A model generated the notes under the pieces. That model was not told the DNA's origin. It did not search any database and was given only the letters and a program-made list of their open reading frames with translations. Source: Imbricaverruca yamaguchii (Eukaryota; Arthropoda; Thecostraca; Neoverrucidae). Taken from it: a stretch of 64,000 nucleotides of DNA. Position numbers and translations under genes: made by a program. Shown piece by piece: positions 10,878 through 22,563 of the stretch (its first letter is position 1; each line of letters starts with the position of its first letter). Where the stretch lies: the NCBI GenBank assembly GCA_034440575.1, contig JAOTOL010001072.1:67001-131000 (forward strand), read 5' to 3'.

Positions 10878-10883
10878 ACTAAA
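10878..10883. repeat. Target-site duplication ACTAAA, left copy
   Basis: ACTAAA lies at the left edge of B2 and is repeated at 12591-12596. Keeping one copy and removing B2 restores a continuous LINE A frame (codons for N-D-S-L-V-S-R-L), the same length as the matching segment of copy 1. Confidence 0.75.
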
Positions 10884-12590
10884 TAAAGACATAAGAGACA
10901 TAAAAGATTAGTGCAACTATGAGCCACAAGGGCCCTTCTTGGTGGCACTCTGTACACTGAACCAGTTGCCCACCAAATCTGTCAATCAGCACTCCCTGTA
11001 ATACTGAAAAGCAAGCCTTCTATTTTTCATAATGATTGTCTATGCTGTTTTTAAAGATATTCAATGTGCTGCCACTGACAATGTTTTCTGACAGCTGGTT
11101 CCAGTGTTCTACTACCCTGTTGGTGAAGAAAGCCCGACTTAACCTTGTTCTGCTGTAGTTAACTTTAATTTTGAATTTATGACCTCTAATTGCATCATTT
11201 CTGTTCAATTAAAACATTTCCACAAGATATCCCCTCTCCAGACCATGAACAAATTTAAAGACCTCGATGAGATCTCCTCTCAGCCTTCTATATCTAAGTG
11301 AAAACATATTCAATTCGTTTAATCTTTCCTCATATGCCAGGTTGCTTATGCCATTAACCATTTTTGTAGCCCTCTTTTGTACTCTCTCTAAAAGCCAACA
11401 ATCTTTTTCATAGCTAGGAGACCAAGCTTGGATGCAGTATTCGAAATGTGGCCTGACGTATGCACAGTAAAGCTTCCTGATCACTTCCTCACTTCTGTAT
11501 GATGCATTCCTATTTATTGCCCCGAGCATTCTCAGTGCCTTCTTCCTGGCTTCCTCGGTCTGTTCTGATGCCCCCAGTTTTGTGTTTAGAATAACACCTA
11601 AATCCTTCTCCTGTTGAGTCACTGATAGCACTTGTCCACCGATCAAGTATGGAGCCTTCAGATGCTGCTTACCTACATGCATGATTTTGCACTTATCAAA
11701 ATTAAATTTCATTTGCCATTCTTCGGACCACTTTACAAGTTCGTCTAAGTCTTTTTGCAGCGAGATATGCTCATCTTGACCTGTTTTTGCCCTAAAGACC
11801 TTCAAATCATCCGCAAATTTCAAAACTTTACTGCTTAGGCCACTTTCAATGTTATTTACAAATATAATGAACAGTAGTGGCCCCAGTACTGACCCCTGGG
11901 GGACTCAACTAAGAACATTTTGCCATGATGACTTTGTATCATTTAGCATCACTCTTTGCTGTCTATCTGAAAGCCACAACTCTATCCATTTTAAGATGCT
12001 ACCTGCAATACCATAGGACTGAAGCTGTATCATTAACCGTTTATGGGGTACCTTGTCAAAGTCCTTACTAAAGTCAAGATATGCTACATCAACCTGATTT
12101 CCCTGATCAAATTGTTCTGTGGCGAAGTTCAAAAAGTCCAAAAGGTTTGTGAGACACGATCGTCCTTTTCTAACAACTAACTAAAGCTACCTTCCAGATA
12201 ACTAACTATTCTATCCTTGATAATTGATTCGAGTACCTTGCAGACTAGGGATGTGAGACTTACTGGCCTATAGTTTTCCACTTTCCCTCTTTCCCCTTTC
12301 TTGAAAATAGGAACTACATTTGCCCTTTTCCAATCGGTTGGAATTCCATTTTGTGAAACTGATCTACAAAATATTATACTAAGTGGAAATGCCAGTTCCT
12401 TTTCAGTTTCCGCAACACCCTAGCATAAATTTCATCAGGTCCTGCTGCCTTGTTTAGCTTTATTTTCCTGACATGATTGTAAACAACATCACTATCAATG
12501 AAATAAACATCATTGTCAGATCCCATGTCACTGAACTATGGTGTACGGTCAGCAGATTGGTCATATCTTCCAATGTAAACACTGATTTAA
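10884..12590 (-). mobile_element. B2: CR1-like LINE inserted in LINE A copy 2
   Basis: This is a 1,707-bp minus-strand insertion flanked by ACTAAA on both sides. Its 3' end is at 10884 with imprecise 8-bp repeats (AGACATAA type), and its 5' truncation point is near 12590, just upstream of the fingers of the reverse transcriptase. It is the same family as B1. The paired flanks and the restored host frame make the limits exact. The upstream part (12150-12590) shows AAGPDEIYAR and VPIFKKGERGKVENYRPVSLTS in broken frames. Confidence 0.88.
11020..12141 (-). pseudogene. Reverse transcriptase relic of B2, two nonsense codons
   Basis: One minus-strand frame runs through AYLDFSKDFDKVPHKR, VLS-stop-VPQGSVLGPLLF, KFADDLKVFRAKTG, EKDLGVILNTKLG, YVRPHFEYCIQAWSPSYE and WNQLSENIV. 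It is broken by a TGA at 11905-11907, which replaces the Gly of GVPQGS, and by a TAA at 11209-11211, where B1 has a Glu codon. The catalytic F-A-D-D is intact here, unlike in B1. Upstream of 12141 a small deletion removes the residues before the R-K-G-R-S-C-L-T motif. The copy is inactive. Confidence 0.88.
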
Positions 12591-12596
12591 ACTAAA
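12591..12596. repeat. Target-site duplication ACTAAA, right copy
   Basis: This is the partner of 10878-10883, directly beyond the truncated 5' end of B2. Confidence 0.75.
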
Positions 12597-12740
12597 GAGT
12601 CATTTAAGAGGTGGATTTGATTGTAATCAAGTATTTCTTTGGGATAATTTGACTCCATATATTTTGTCAGGGCAGTTAATGTTAGAAACACTGAAAAATT
12701 ATCTGAAAGGTCTTCTATCAGTATACCTGATGAGTCGTAC
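12597..12740 (-). pseudogene. LINE A copy 2, right piece (end of endonuclease)
   Basis: Minus-strand codons read S-S-G-I-L-I-E-D-L-S-D-N-F-S-V-F-L-T-L, then L-L-N-D-S-L-V up to the B2 insertion. They match A copy 1 (N-T-S-G-I-L-L-H-D-L-S-D-H-F-P-V-F-L-N-L at about 4915-4975). The SDH motif, which in active endonucleases holds the catalytic His, reads SDN here. Similarity fades by about 12740. Confidence 0.7.
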
Positions 12741-13392
12741 TATGCCAATCAACATAAGTACAGCTAAGTACAACTATTGCATTTTACGTATAGCTATTAC
12801 TAAAAAGAAAAAGTCGTGCACCCATGATAATGTTCACTGCAATCGCCGAGGTTGCTTATATTGCGCAAGGCGAGGAACCGATTTTGTTATTGGCCTTCGC
12901 AACGGCAGCGGTACCTTTTCTCGGCCACTCATGCTTAGATCGACAGACGATGTTTTTTGTGGTCCACTTGTGACTTTGTATGTACACATGAAGAGCATAG
13001 CGTTCAGACTAAAACAATTATAACAGGAAGCGCAATATACTGCTCTCAGCAACGTATAGTGTGAATCTTACCTCGGCGTTCCATCCCTGATTGCCAGCCA
13101 TTCCTAACTTGCAGCGCCGTTTCAGCTGCTGAAACAGAAACAGCCGAGTGGCCTCTTTCGTCCATCGACACACTCGATTTCGCCCGGTGCAGGGTCTGGC
13201 CAAGAACTACAGGCGATAATGATGCCGAACCAACGACATTCAACATCAAACGCCGTCGAACGGTAGGGAAAAACGCTGGGCCGCGGCACGGACGTATAAT
13301 TAAATTTTATTTAACTTGGTCGGTGAGCTTTGATGCCGTGAACCTGTTGCGATCCCTGCTGCAATTCGTGCGAACCAGATCAGATTGTCGGC
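12741..13392. other. Transition region, no gene recognised
   Basis: Base composition changes here from the AT-rich LINE block to CpG-containing sequence from about 12,830 onward. Frames of up to 124 codons exist on both strands but show no recognisable domain and overlap each other, so I do not call a gene. Confidence 0.4.
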
Positions 13393-13592
13393 GCGCTTAG
13401 CCGTGTGCCAGGTGGACAGTAGACAGCACTTAACCATGTATCATGTGGACAGTGGACATCGCTTAACCATGTGCCATGTGAACAGTGGACAGCGCTTGGA
13501 CATGTGACATGTGTACAGTAGACAGCGCTTAACCATGTGACATGTGGACAGTAGGCAGCGTTGATCCATGTGCCATGTGGACAGCAGAGAGC
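13393..13592. repeat. 33-bp minisatellite, about 6 diverged copies
   Basis: Units begin CTTAACCATGTGCCATGTGG and continue ACAGTAGACAGCG. Six copies occupy almost exactly 200 bp, with several substitutions per unit. The array runs straight into the CpG-rich region. Confidence 0.85.
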
Positions 13593-14500
13593 GCATCGGT
13601 TTTTCTGCAGCGAACGCTCCGCCACCTGCGCCGAGACTGTACCGCAACGACGCTTCTGTGGCCACTGAGCCAATGTCATCACGAATGAGACGCGCTGCCG
13701 CAGTCGGCGCACACGCGCGCTTCTACGGGTTTGTAAATGACGTGCCCGATGCGACCGCGCAGCCCACCGTGTCGTCCCTCGCAGCACGAGGAAAGCTGGC
13801 CGGCTCTGATAAACGACGCGACAGCCTCGACGGGGCTCGTCAGTCGCGCCCAGATCGTCGCGAGGAGGGGGACGCGTTTCATTCATCATCTGCCACCGGC
13901 TGCCTGCGCTTCGCCCCGCTTCCCGCAGCCGCTCCTGCAATCGACGCGCCGCGGTCTGCGCTCAGATCAGCTTCACGCAGTGCTCAACAGATGGCGGGCA
14001 AAGCTCGATTTTCCCTGCTCGTCAATCCGACTATTTGCCTGCTGGCGGAAGTGCACCGGATTAAAACGCGAAAGCTCCCCGAGGGCTGACCGTAAATCTC
14101 AGCAGTGTGACTGGCGTCGCGATGAGGGGGCGTTTCGCGAGCTCGTCATTGGCTATCTCGGAACACAGTGACGCGCAGTGACGGCGTGAGACGTCATCGT
14201 CCAGCATGATTCTCCGGCTGGCTGCAGCAGCAGGCTGGTGGGACCGCGACCGACCACCCACCCCAGCGGACGTCCGGTGGGATCTAGTCGCGGCGCCGTT
14301 CACGCACTTTCTCGGGACGACTCTCGAGGCCGTCGGCAAGTCGGTAAACTCCTTTATTGAGCCGGCTCGCCGCCACAGCACCGACCTCGGGTCGAGCGTG
14401 GCTGAAGGGGCCCTTCATACCGCGCGCCGGGCGATGGCGCGTCCAAAAACTTCCAGCCAGACGGAGATCAATACCTTTTCTCGGGGTTAACCTGCGGTGA
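13593..14500. other. CpG-rich region, possible CpG island
   Basis: This stretch is dense in CpG and rich in G and C compared with either flank. Long frames are open on both strands (173 and 144 codons on plus, 186 and 106 on minus) because such sequence has few stops; none shows a recognisable domain. It could be a promoter or first-exon region, but I see no TATA box, splice-bounded exon or conserved protein to support a gene. Confidence 0.4.
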
Positions 14501-15927
14501 TCTTGAGTGACCTAGATGACTGATGCGGATTGACGGCCGCGTTCCCGGAGGCACTATGAGCGATAGGTTCTGTCCATGCAGTTCGTTTATAGGCGACGTT
14601 CCAACCTGGCTGCGACCATGAACTTCGAGCGGGAACCAAAGCACGCTATGTGCGATATAACGCGGTATCTGGCATCGCATCGTTTGCAATCGTAATTTAT
14701 CCGGATGAGCAACACATTTATATATGTAGCTGTTTGGTCTCTAGAAGGGAAAACAATGCTCTTCGAAGTGATGCACAACCTCTGATGGGTGATGCTTCGT
14801 ATTTATTCCTGCCTTGTTGGTGTATAGGAACAATATATACGTAATTGGATAAGTTGTATAGCCATGGATCAAAGTCAAGAAGGATTACTCATAGTGCTTC
14901 ACTAATCCTGAAATACTTTCGCTCAATATTGCCTGTATTTTTGGGCAAATAAACAGAGGACTTTCCAAAGGATTGGTAAGTATCATCGACATCACGATAA
15001 ATCACTTGTGGAGCGCCGCAACTGCGCTCTCTCGACAAACCATGAACACATCACTGCGTTCAACTTTCGCAGAAGTGCGAATTTTTGGGAGCAAGTGAAG
15101 CTATTCAGCACATTGCGTCTACATTTGGGATGTGCGCTTCATGCATGGCAGAAGAGTCCACTTGCGGAAATAGTACATTAATAGTCCACATCGTGCATTG
15201 AACAAAAAATTGTTTTAGCGGAAATTGGGTGCTCTCTTGGCGAAATTGAGAATAACTGCCGAGTACGATGCACGTATATCAACAGAGAAAGAAAGTTTGC
15301 CGGCAGGAAGAGAGGTCGACCCAACGTAACACTTAGAGGAGAGAATACGGTGAAGACGGGAGAGAGGAGGCGAGCAGGAGCCAAAGAGGGAGAGCAGAGA
15401 CCATTCAGTAGTCAGAGATTCCGACTACTGCTTTCCTCCGACTCGGAGGAGCGGTCAGGAAAAGTTGAAGATTAGGAGCAGTGACAGGACAGGATGAGAA
15501 AATATAAACACGCGAAGAGATAAACATGTGCAGAGGAAGAGGAAGCTTGAAGCAGACGCAGCCAGAGAGCCGATCGCCCCCACCGACCAGTTCTACTAGG
15601 TAGAGACACCTCTGCCCTATGGCCGGCTGTTCCGGAAATGAACCGCATCAGCCAACATAGATGAACCTGGATGAGATCATCCCACCTGGCATTCGTTATG
15701 CTCATCCCGGAATGCAGTGATATGCTATTGCTACATGTATGCCAGCAACAATTATGTTGCTAAGGCCACGAAAACGGAATAAACTCTTGGCATGGAAAAG
15801 CATCAGAATTCCATCAACAAAATGTCCCAACAAAAATAGTCTAGCTTTCACGCCATGGTACAATGCACAACGGATGCAGTGTAGTCATCTCACTGTCAAG
15901 ACATCAACTTCTAAAGGTGTGAAAGAC
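14501..15927. other. Intergenic-type sequence, nothing recognised
   Basis: No repeat array, RNA gene or supported coding region is seen. A purine-rich (A/G) stretch at 15290-15580 gives open minus-strand frames of low complexity. Confidence 0.4.
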
Positions 15928-16606
15928 GACGATGACGCTGAGAACTGACGATGACGCTCAGAACCGACGATGACGCTCAGAACTGACGATGACGCTGAGA
16001 ACTGACGATGACGCTCAGAACTGACGATGACGCTAAGAACTGACGATGACGCTCAGAACTGACGATGACGCTCAGAACCGACGATGACGCTCAGAACTGA
16101 CGATGACGCTCAGAACTGACGATGACGCTCAGAACTGACGATGACGCTCAGAACTGACGATGACGCTCAGAACCGACGATGACGCTCAGAACTGACGATG
16201 ACGCTGAGAACTGACGATGACGCTCAGAACTGACGATGACGCTGAGAACTGACGATGACGCTCAGAACTGACGATGACGCTCAGAACCGACGATGACGCT
16301 CAGAACTGACGATGACGCTCAGAACTGACGATGACGCTCAGAACTGACGATGACGCTCAGAACTGACGATGACGCTCAGAACTGACGATGACGCTCAGAA
16401 CCGACGATGACGCTCAGAACTGACGATGACGCTCAGAACTGACGATGACGCTCAGAACTGACGATGACGCTCAGAACTGACGATGACGCTCAGAACCGAC
16501 GATGACGCTCAGAACCGACGATGACGCTCAGAACCGACGATGACGCTCAGAACTGACGATGACGCTCAGAACTGACGATGACGCTCAGAACTGACGATGA
16601 CGCTCA
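15928..16606. repeat. 19-bp minisatellite, about 36 copies
   Basis: The unit GACGATGACGCTCAGAACT is repeated head to tail with very few changes. The main variants are CTCAG/CTGAG/CTAAG and a final T or C. High copy similarity points to recent expansion or homogenisation. Confidence 0.97.
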
Positions 16607-19474
16607 ACAGCTGCCCAATTATAATGTTTCTGAAACAGTGGTTCGTCACTCATGGCCACGATGAAGAGGACAGTAATCAGCGCCACATTCTTCATCCGAT
16701 GGCCGAGTATTCTGCGACATGTGATGGGTAAGGGACTGAGAATACCAGAACCATGAGGTCATCAACGAATTGCCATTGGAAAGCCATCGGTGCTGAAAAC
16801 AACCATAAGCCGCACCAAAGACGCCATGCCAATCCGACCGATCCAAATAACACTAAGTCAACTGAACGTGTTCGATCAGGAACAGACGTTGATCTCTTTG
16901 ATGCGGGTTGATAAGAGGTTCTAGATCTGTTACAGTTTCGTCGTCGGCTTTGTGCAGCTCCCTCGTGAAGATGCACGAGGGATTACGATAGAGATCGTTT
17001 TGACGAGGTGTTGCATGATGTATCCTACTTCGCCTCTGCCGTGGCCACAGCTACGATTGGGATGCTGTTTTGATCAGGAAATGCAGTGAGGTCGCAACGA
17101 AAACCAGAAAGGAAGTCCAGCACAATTCCTATTGTGGAATTGTGGTACGCTACATTGCGTACTACAATTCCTTGATGTCTGCCTGCATATTTCTGTGTGC
17201 ACAATGGATGCTGCAATGTTCTGTTTTGCTGCGGGCGAATGAAGCTGTTAAGCCAATCACCGCCTTCCAAAGCGAATTTCCGGGCCATTTCCCACATCAC
17301 GCCTAGTGTATTCTCGATAGGGTCTGGACGGCGTCCCTTCTCGCTGGCCATATGGAAGACAAAAGTCTCCATAATGGAGGAAATGCGGCGGAATATCCCG
17401 CAGGTGTATGAGACGATCGCTCTGATGAACGATGATGCAAGCGATAAGCTTGCCGCGATAACCGGTGGATTATTAACGCTGACGAAGGAGCTCAGAATGT
17501 TTTTGTTTGTTTGTTGGCGCTGCACATGCTTGAGGCTCTGCAGCCGGTTGAAGCACACACTTGAGGCGTACACCCAGGGCACACGCCCAAGGAGACGTGT
17601 TCAAACGACAGTAGATGGAGACCGTATAATACTTGTTCGAAGAGCTGAGAGCAAAATAGTTAAAAGCGTATGTTCTTATGTGTATAGGTGTATATATCTT
17701 CTTGTGTGCGTGTATGCAGGTGTGTATGCGACACATGGCAGATAACTATTAAATATTACGGTAAATACTATACTCCATATTTTGGAATTAATCGAGCATG
17801 TAATGTACAAGCGTATAATCTAGCTTGGGCTCCTCCGTTGGAAGATGTTATGTGATGTAAGAGCACTATATTGTTATGTGATATACCCTTTTGTGATATA
17901 AGAGTGCTACCATGGTTATTGTATGATTATGCGAGTGCTACATTAACAATCTATGTTAATTCCAGAAAATGTACGCGCATAATTTGCTAATCACGTGATT
18001 CGTGTCTTTTCAAACTCATTCCTTGTCCACTTCGTTGTCAACCAGCACCGTTTAGCCTCCAAATGAGAACAAATGAGAGGATTGATTTTCTGGAAAGGAT
18101 TATGTACTGGATGCCAAACACCTAACAACAGTTCATTTTTCCAATCTTGGTCAAGGCCCGTGTTTGCTCAATCCACTTCCTAGTGTGTGTGTGGGGGGGG
18201 GGAGGTGTGTTCTAAAAGGTGGAGAGATTTCAAATATTAAATGCTTTACCCTCAACACACCATACACTTTTTCTTAGACCAGATAGCTGTTCCGGTTTTT
18301 TTTAAAAATCGTCCAACTACCCAGTGAGATAAGTGTGCATCCTACCGTGTTTTTCTTCTCCAAATTCAGTAGTTGCAACCAGCCATATTTATGTAGGCTC
18401 AAAGCCCGGAATGTTTCCTGCGTAGCTATCGATCATCAAAAATCATCAAAGGAGACGACTGAGACTCACTTATAATCGACGCTCCTGGCAAAGGCATATT
18501 TATGCTTCTTGACGTCTCTCTATATCATGAAATAGCTCCCATGGACCCCCCCCCTCTCCACACACACACAAACACATGCCATGGGTGTAGGAGCTAGAAG
18601 AGCGGGAGCTGCATATGCTCCGAATTGTGCTAAAGGTAGAGGGACGGGAGTGATTGATTCAAATAAACTCACGATGATTCATGAACATTTCTTGGGTATC
18701 GTTAAACGCACATAATGGAACGACTTAGAGCCCGTCACCGTGAGTTAGCGTTGAGGTAGTGGTGGCAGTGCCAATTTAGGGCCGATTCTAACATTATGTG
18801 GCATGAAGGATGATATGTCGGTTCAGTGGTTTCACCAGGCATTGTTGATAAATATATGACATTTTTACAAATTCTTCAACCTCATTAATTATTTTTCAAT
18901 ATATTAAATTGAGCCTACCACATTTTCAGCCGCACGTTGAGCAAGCCTGAAAGCCCAAGTGCACAGCACACACATTGCTGGACAATTGCTTTCGATATTT
19001 GCATCTGAAAACAACCATGACATTCCGATTACTGCGTAAGCTCCTCTCAGAAATGCAATAAATGAAATGATACTCTGACATGTTGAATAACTGTTGCCGG
19101 ATATCGACGTCTGATACCAGTCAGTATTGTTCGGGTCACCGACGTTGGGAGAGCGCCGGCGCGGCACCGCCGGCCACCAATGTGACCTCTCCTGTGTCAA
19201 GACAACCAGTCCTCTCCGTCACGCTAATTACTTGCCAGCGCCGGAAATCCGACAGTGTGCGCTGTTTCCGGGGATTGGGGGGGAGGGGAGGGGAGGGGGG
19301 GGGTGGACTGCCAGGAGCCGCGGCCGTCGACAGTGTTTCACAGCATGCAGTGGTGATTGGCTGCGATGACCCGGCGCCATTTATCGCTCAGCTGTCACTT
19401 GCACCGGCCACTATCGACAAACGAAACATTGGCTGCGCTGAAGCGGCACTGCTGCTGATATTGAGTGTCGCAAT
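16607..19474. other. Unassigned region with a hairpin and G/C homopolymer tracts
   Basis: No gene is supported. Open frames overlap on both strands at 17025-17582 (minus, 185 codons) and 17197-17745 (plus, 182 codons); I recognise neither. A GT tract followed by a G run lies at about 18183-18205, a C-rich/CA tract at 18546-18575, and a G-rich tract at 19270-19305 with several runs of four or more G that could form a quadruplex. Confidence 0.4.
17136..17171. repeat. 15-bp hairpin with 6-nt loop
   Basis: The arm GGAATTGTGGTACGC is followed by TACATT and then GCGTACTACAATTCC, its reverse complement with one mismatch. It could be the core of a small foldback element or an RNA hairpin. It is not followed by a T run. 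Confidence 0.7.
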
Positions 19475-19925
19475 GGTGTCGCCACCATTGACCATGGTCG
19501 CACCACCTCCACGCCATGGTGTCGTCACCATTGACCATGGTCGCACCACCTCCATGCCATGGTGTCACCACCATGGACCATGGTCGCACCACCTCCATGC
19601 CATGGTGTCACCACCATGGACCATGGTCGCACCACCTACACGCCATGGTCGCACTACCTCCACGCCATGGCGTTGGTTGGTTATTGGTTTTATGACACAT
19701 CGACCTTTGCGTCATATAGCGTCACCAAGCTCTCACGCCGATTGGCCGGGGGCGAAGAGTAGCGACAGGTGAGACTCGAACCCACAACCTTTCGATTGTG
19801 AGACAGGCAACTTACCCCTAGACTACTCGTCCTCACGCCATGGTGTCGCCGCCATTGACCATGGATGGCCGCACCACCTCGATGGCATGGTGTTGTCACG
19901 ATTGATCATGGTCGCATTATCTCAA
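19475..19925. repeat. 43-bp minisatellite interrupted by a SINE
   Basis: Units contain ACCATGGTCGCACCACC and a CCATGGTGTC junction. About 4.5 copies occupy 19475-19670, and about two diverged copies follow at 19834-19925, beyond the 163-bp insertion. Each unit carries two CCATGG-type palindromes. Confidence 0.85.
19671..19833 (-). mobile_element. tRNA-derived SINE candidate
   Basis: This 163-bp segment lies between two repeats of CACGCCATGG (19661-19670 and 19834-19843) inside a minisatellite. On the minus strand it has an A-box-like TAGTCTAGGGG (19815-19825) and a near-perfect B box GGTTCGAGTCT (19772-19782), spaced as in tRNA genes. A clean T-arm is present: stem GTGGG/CTCAC around a 7-nt loop. 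The acceptor stem does not pair properly, and non-tRNA sequence follows to an A/C-rich 3' end (AATAACCAACCAA). This fits a tRNA-headed SINE better than a working tRNA gene. The flanking repeat may be a target duplication or just minisatellite sequence. Confidence 0.6.
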
Positions 19926-22563
19926 CGATGATGGGCTCTGGTAACTAAAACCGTCGATTTCCTTACTAGGAATACTACTTGCGTTCTGAGCGTGCAGCTG
20001 TTGCACCACGTCTAGTACATACATACGAGGTTTGTCACCCTGACTCCGCCACAGGGAGGGCGCGGAGATATGGAGGAAATTGTTCGGATGGTTTCGTATG
20101 ATGCAAATTCGTTAAATAGGATAGATTACGCCTCCCCCTCATCGTCACCCCCAACATTTTGTTGTACCAGAGTGAATGGTCCGTGTAGGTCTGTCTACGT
20201 GTGTGTGTGTGTGTGGGGGGGGGGGAGATGTGGGTGTGTATGTGAGTGCGTGTGATCCATTGCATTGCACACAACTATTTTCGATCAGGAAGGGTAATTC
20301 CTAAGGTGAAATTTCCTGGGCCATGTTCGTTACGTTTGAATAAACTGAAGGCAGAGGGAGGTAACGTTTCCAGTGTTAGATACCTTCCTAGTCCTCGTAA
20401 TGCAAGGAAGAAGGCTTACTTTGATACACCCCCTATCCCCACACTAACTCTCGTTCTATGAAATAATGAGATATTTTATTAACGACGTGTTGTGACTGAT
20501 CCTTGAGCTTTGAGAGCCATCAGAGCATTTTGTTTTCTATATATCTGTTGGTTGTCTTTCGAAGTTGGGTCAATCAGGCCAATGTCGGGGCAGTAAGTCA
20601 CCCGTTTTGACCGTAGTTTTCTGATCCTCATTGTAAATCAAATAGGATTTCGTGGCCCAATATTGATGACATGGAAAGAAAGCTTCGTCTAACATAGGCA
20701 AAATTTGCAAATGTCAAGACCACCGATCTCGTGGAAGTCCAATACCCGAACCTATGAGATGAGCTGTTGAAGATGTCAACCTTCGAAGCAGACGGCAATC
20801 GGGAGGAAGAGGTAATAGCTGATACTAAACTAAAGCCATATGTTTTCCACACTCCGTAACAATTTTCTGGAAGAAAATTATTATTTTGTTTTCATTTGTA
20901 ACAATCTGAAATATCCAACGTTTTCAACTATAATTTCTGGATACCTATCACATCAAAAAAAGAACTCGGCGGGTACCACGACCCTCATATAACCATTTTT
21001 ACTTCGTAATAATCCATATATTATATCCATATCGTAATAAACCAAGTTATCAATAAGTCTGCACAGCGCCTGTAATACATGTATCTACTTAGTACATGCA
21101 AATATGTACTAGAATATTTTAGGACATGGCTGCCATGGCTATAACCTCACCTGATGATGACTTCAGGTCTGCCACACTTGTATGGGATGCAATGTATCAC
21201 TACGTACATTTTTGGCTTAAACAAACATTGATAGTAACAACATTATGCGCATATAAATGTCGCCTTTTGTTTAAGCATTCATATAGCCTAAAACGGGGCT
21301 TGAGGCTACATTTCGTATTATAATATTCTTTTGACAAGTAGCTTATGTACTCCTATATCAACATCATTGCATTTTGTATAATTTCGATGCAAAATGGTTG
21401 AATGCATAACTAAGAACAGCATTGAGACGAGGTCGTGACCTGATATTGACCCGCCCGCTAGCGGACACCACCTAAGGGCCCAGATGGTCCCCTGGCTGGT
21501 GCTCAGGTGGGCGGCCGATGTCACTGTGATGGATGCACCCTGAATGGCGTGGAATGTTGAGAGTATGCGGGCGTCTATGTCGTTGCTTCATTGAATGAAT
21601 AATACACCGGGGTGAGTGGTTTTTTTTTGGGTGCATAGGCGCCCCGGTATGTGTGGTAAAAGCCCCCTCCACCGCTCAAAGGTCGGAAAGCGCATGGCCC
21701 TCCTGTCCCCCCGCCCGCAAAGGAAGAAGGTGCCCTTAGGTGATGCTGTCGTGTTCATGTTTGTACGTGGTTTGCATGTGAGGTGTCCGTTTTGTGGTGT
21801 GCTTAGGGAGTGCGAAATGATGCGGACAGGTCACACTCGTACATTATGCGGGTGGGGAGGTGGGACTTGGCATGAAGGAGGTAGGACTTGGCATGATGGA
21901 TGTCCTGCATTGAGAAATACGGATCAGAACAGATCAAGATAACACGAGGAAACAAAGAGTGGTGCTTGCGGGGGCCACGTCAGTAGAGATGGTGGGAGGA
22001 GCGCGCAGAACGTACCGGGAGGGAAGACAGCTAGTGGATGTGGGTGGGGTAGGGGCTGTAGTGGTAACCACCGGGCTGCATTCACCTGGATTCAAATTGA
22101 GCAGAGGTGAAGACTAGCGGTATGCCAGACGAGAGGCAGCCGGGTTCTCAGTAGTGAAGACGGAGATACGTGAGATGACGGCGCGTAGCTGAGGACCGTA
22201 AGACCAGAAAGGAAGAAGCAACGAGACGAGCAGACCGGAGGAAGACGTGCAGTCGAGAAGTCGCGAAGATCGAAGATGTTGGGTATTGTGTGTGAGTGTG
22301 CGTGTGTGTATGTTGGGTGTGGTTTGGTGCAAGACAAGGTGCGGCAGGATAAGGGCTAGGAAGAGGTAGGAATGGATACAAAGGAATGTTTGGTGATATT
22401 GTGATAGTAAGGTAGCGTGGGGTAGTGGGGAGGAAGAAGGTGCGATTAAGGATCTGCTTCAGGTTTTTGCTGGTGCGACCTTCTCCACCTTCGACGCGAC
22501 CTTGTGTGTGCCGACTCGACGACGACGGTGGAACAAACCGGGGCGAGGCGCTGGGGACGGCTT
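19926..22563. other. Unassigned region with GT/G tracts
   Basis: No supported gene is seen. A (GT)n tract followed by an 11-G run lies at about 20199-20225, and a GT-rich stretch at 22276-22320. The part 20870-21360 is AT-rich and 21420-22563 more GC-rich. Frames of up to 108 codons show no known motif. Confidence 0.4.

Noticed and set aside
13568..14490. Possible gene in the CpG-rich region (173- and 186-codon frames)
   Set aside because: Open on both strands with no domain, and partly formed by the 33-bp repeat; kept only as a possible CpG island.
19755..19833. Functional tRNA gene
   Set aside because: A and B boxes and T-arm fit, but the acceptor stem does not pair and there is extra 3' sequence, so a SINE head is more likely.
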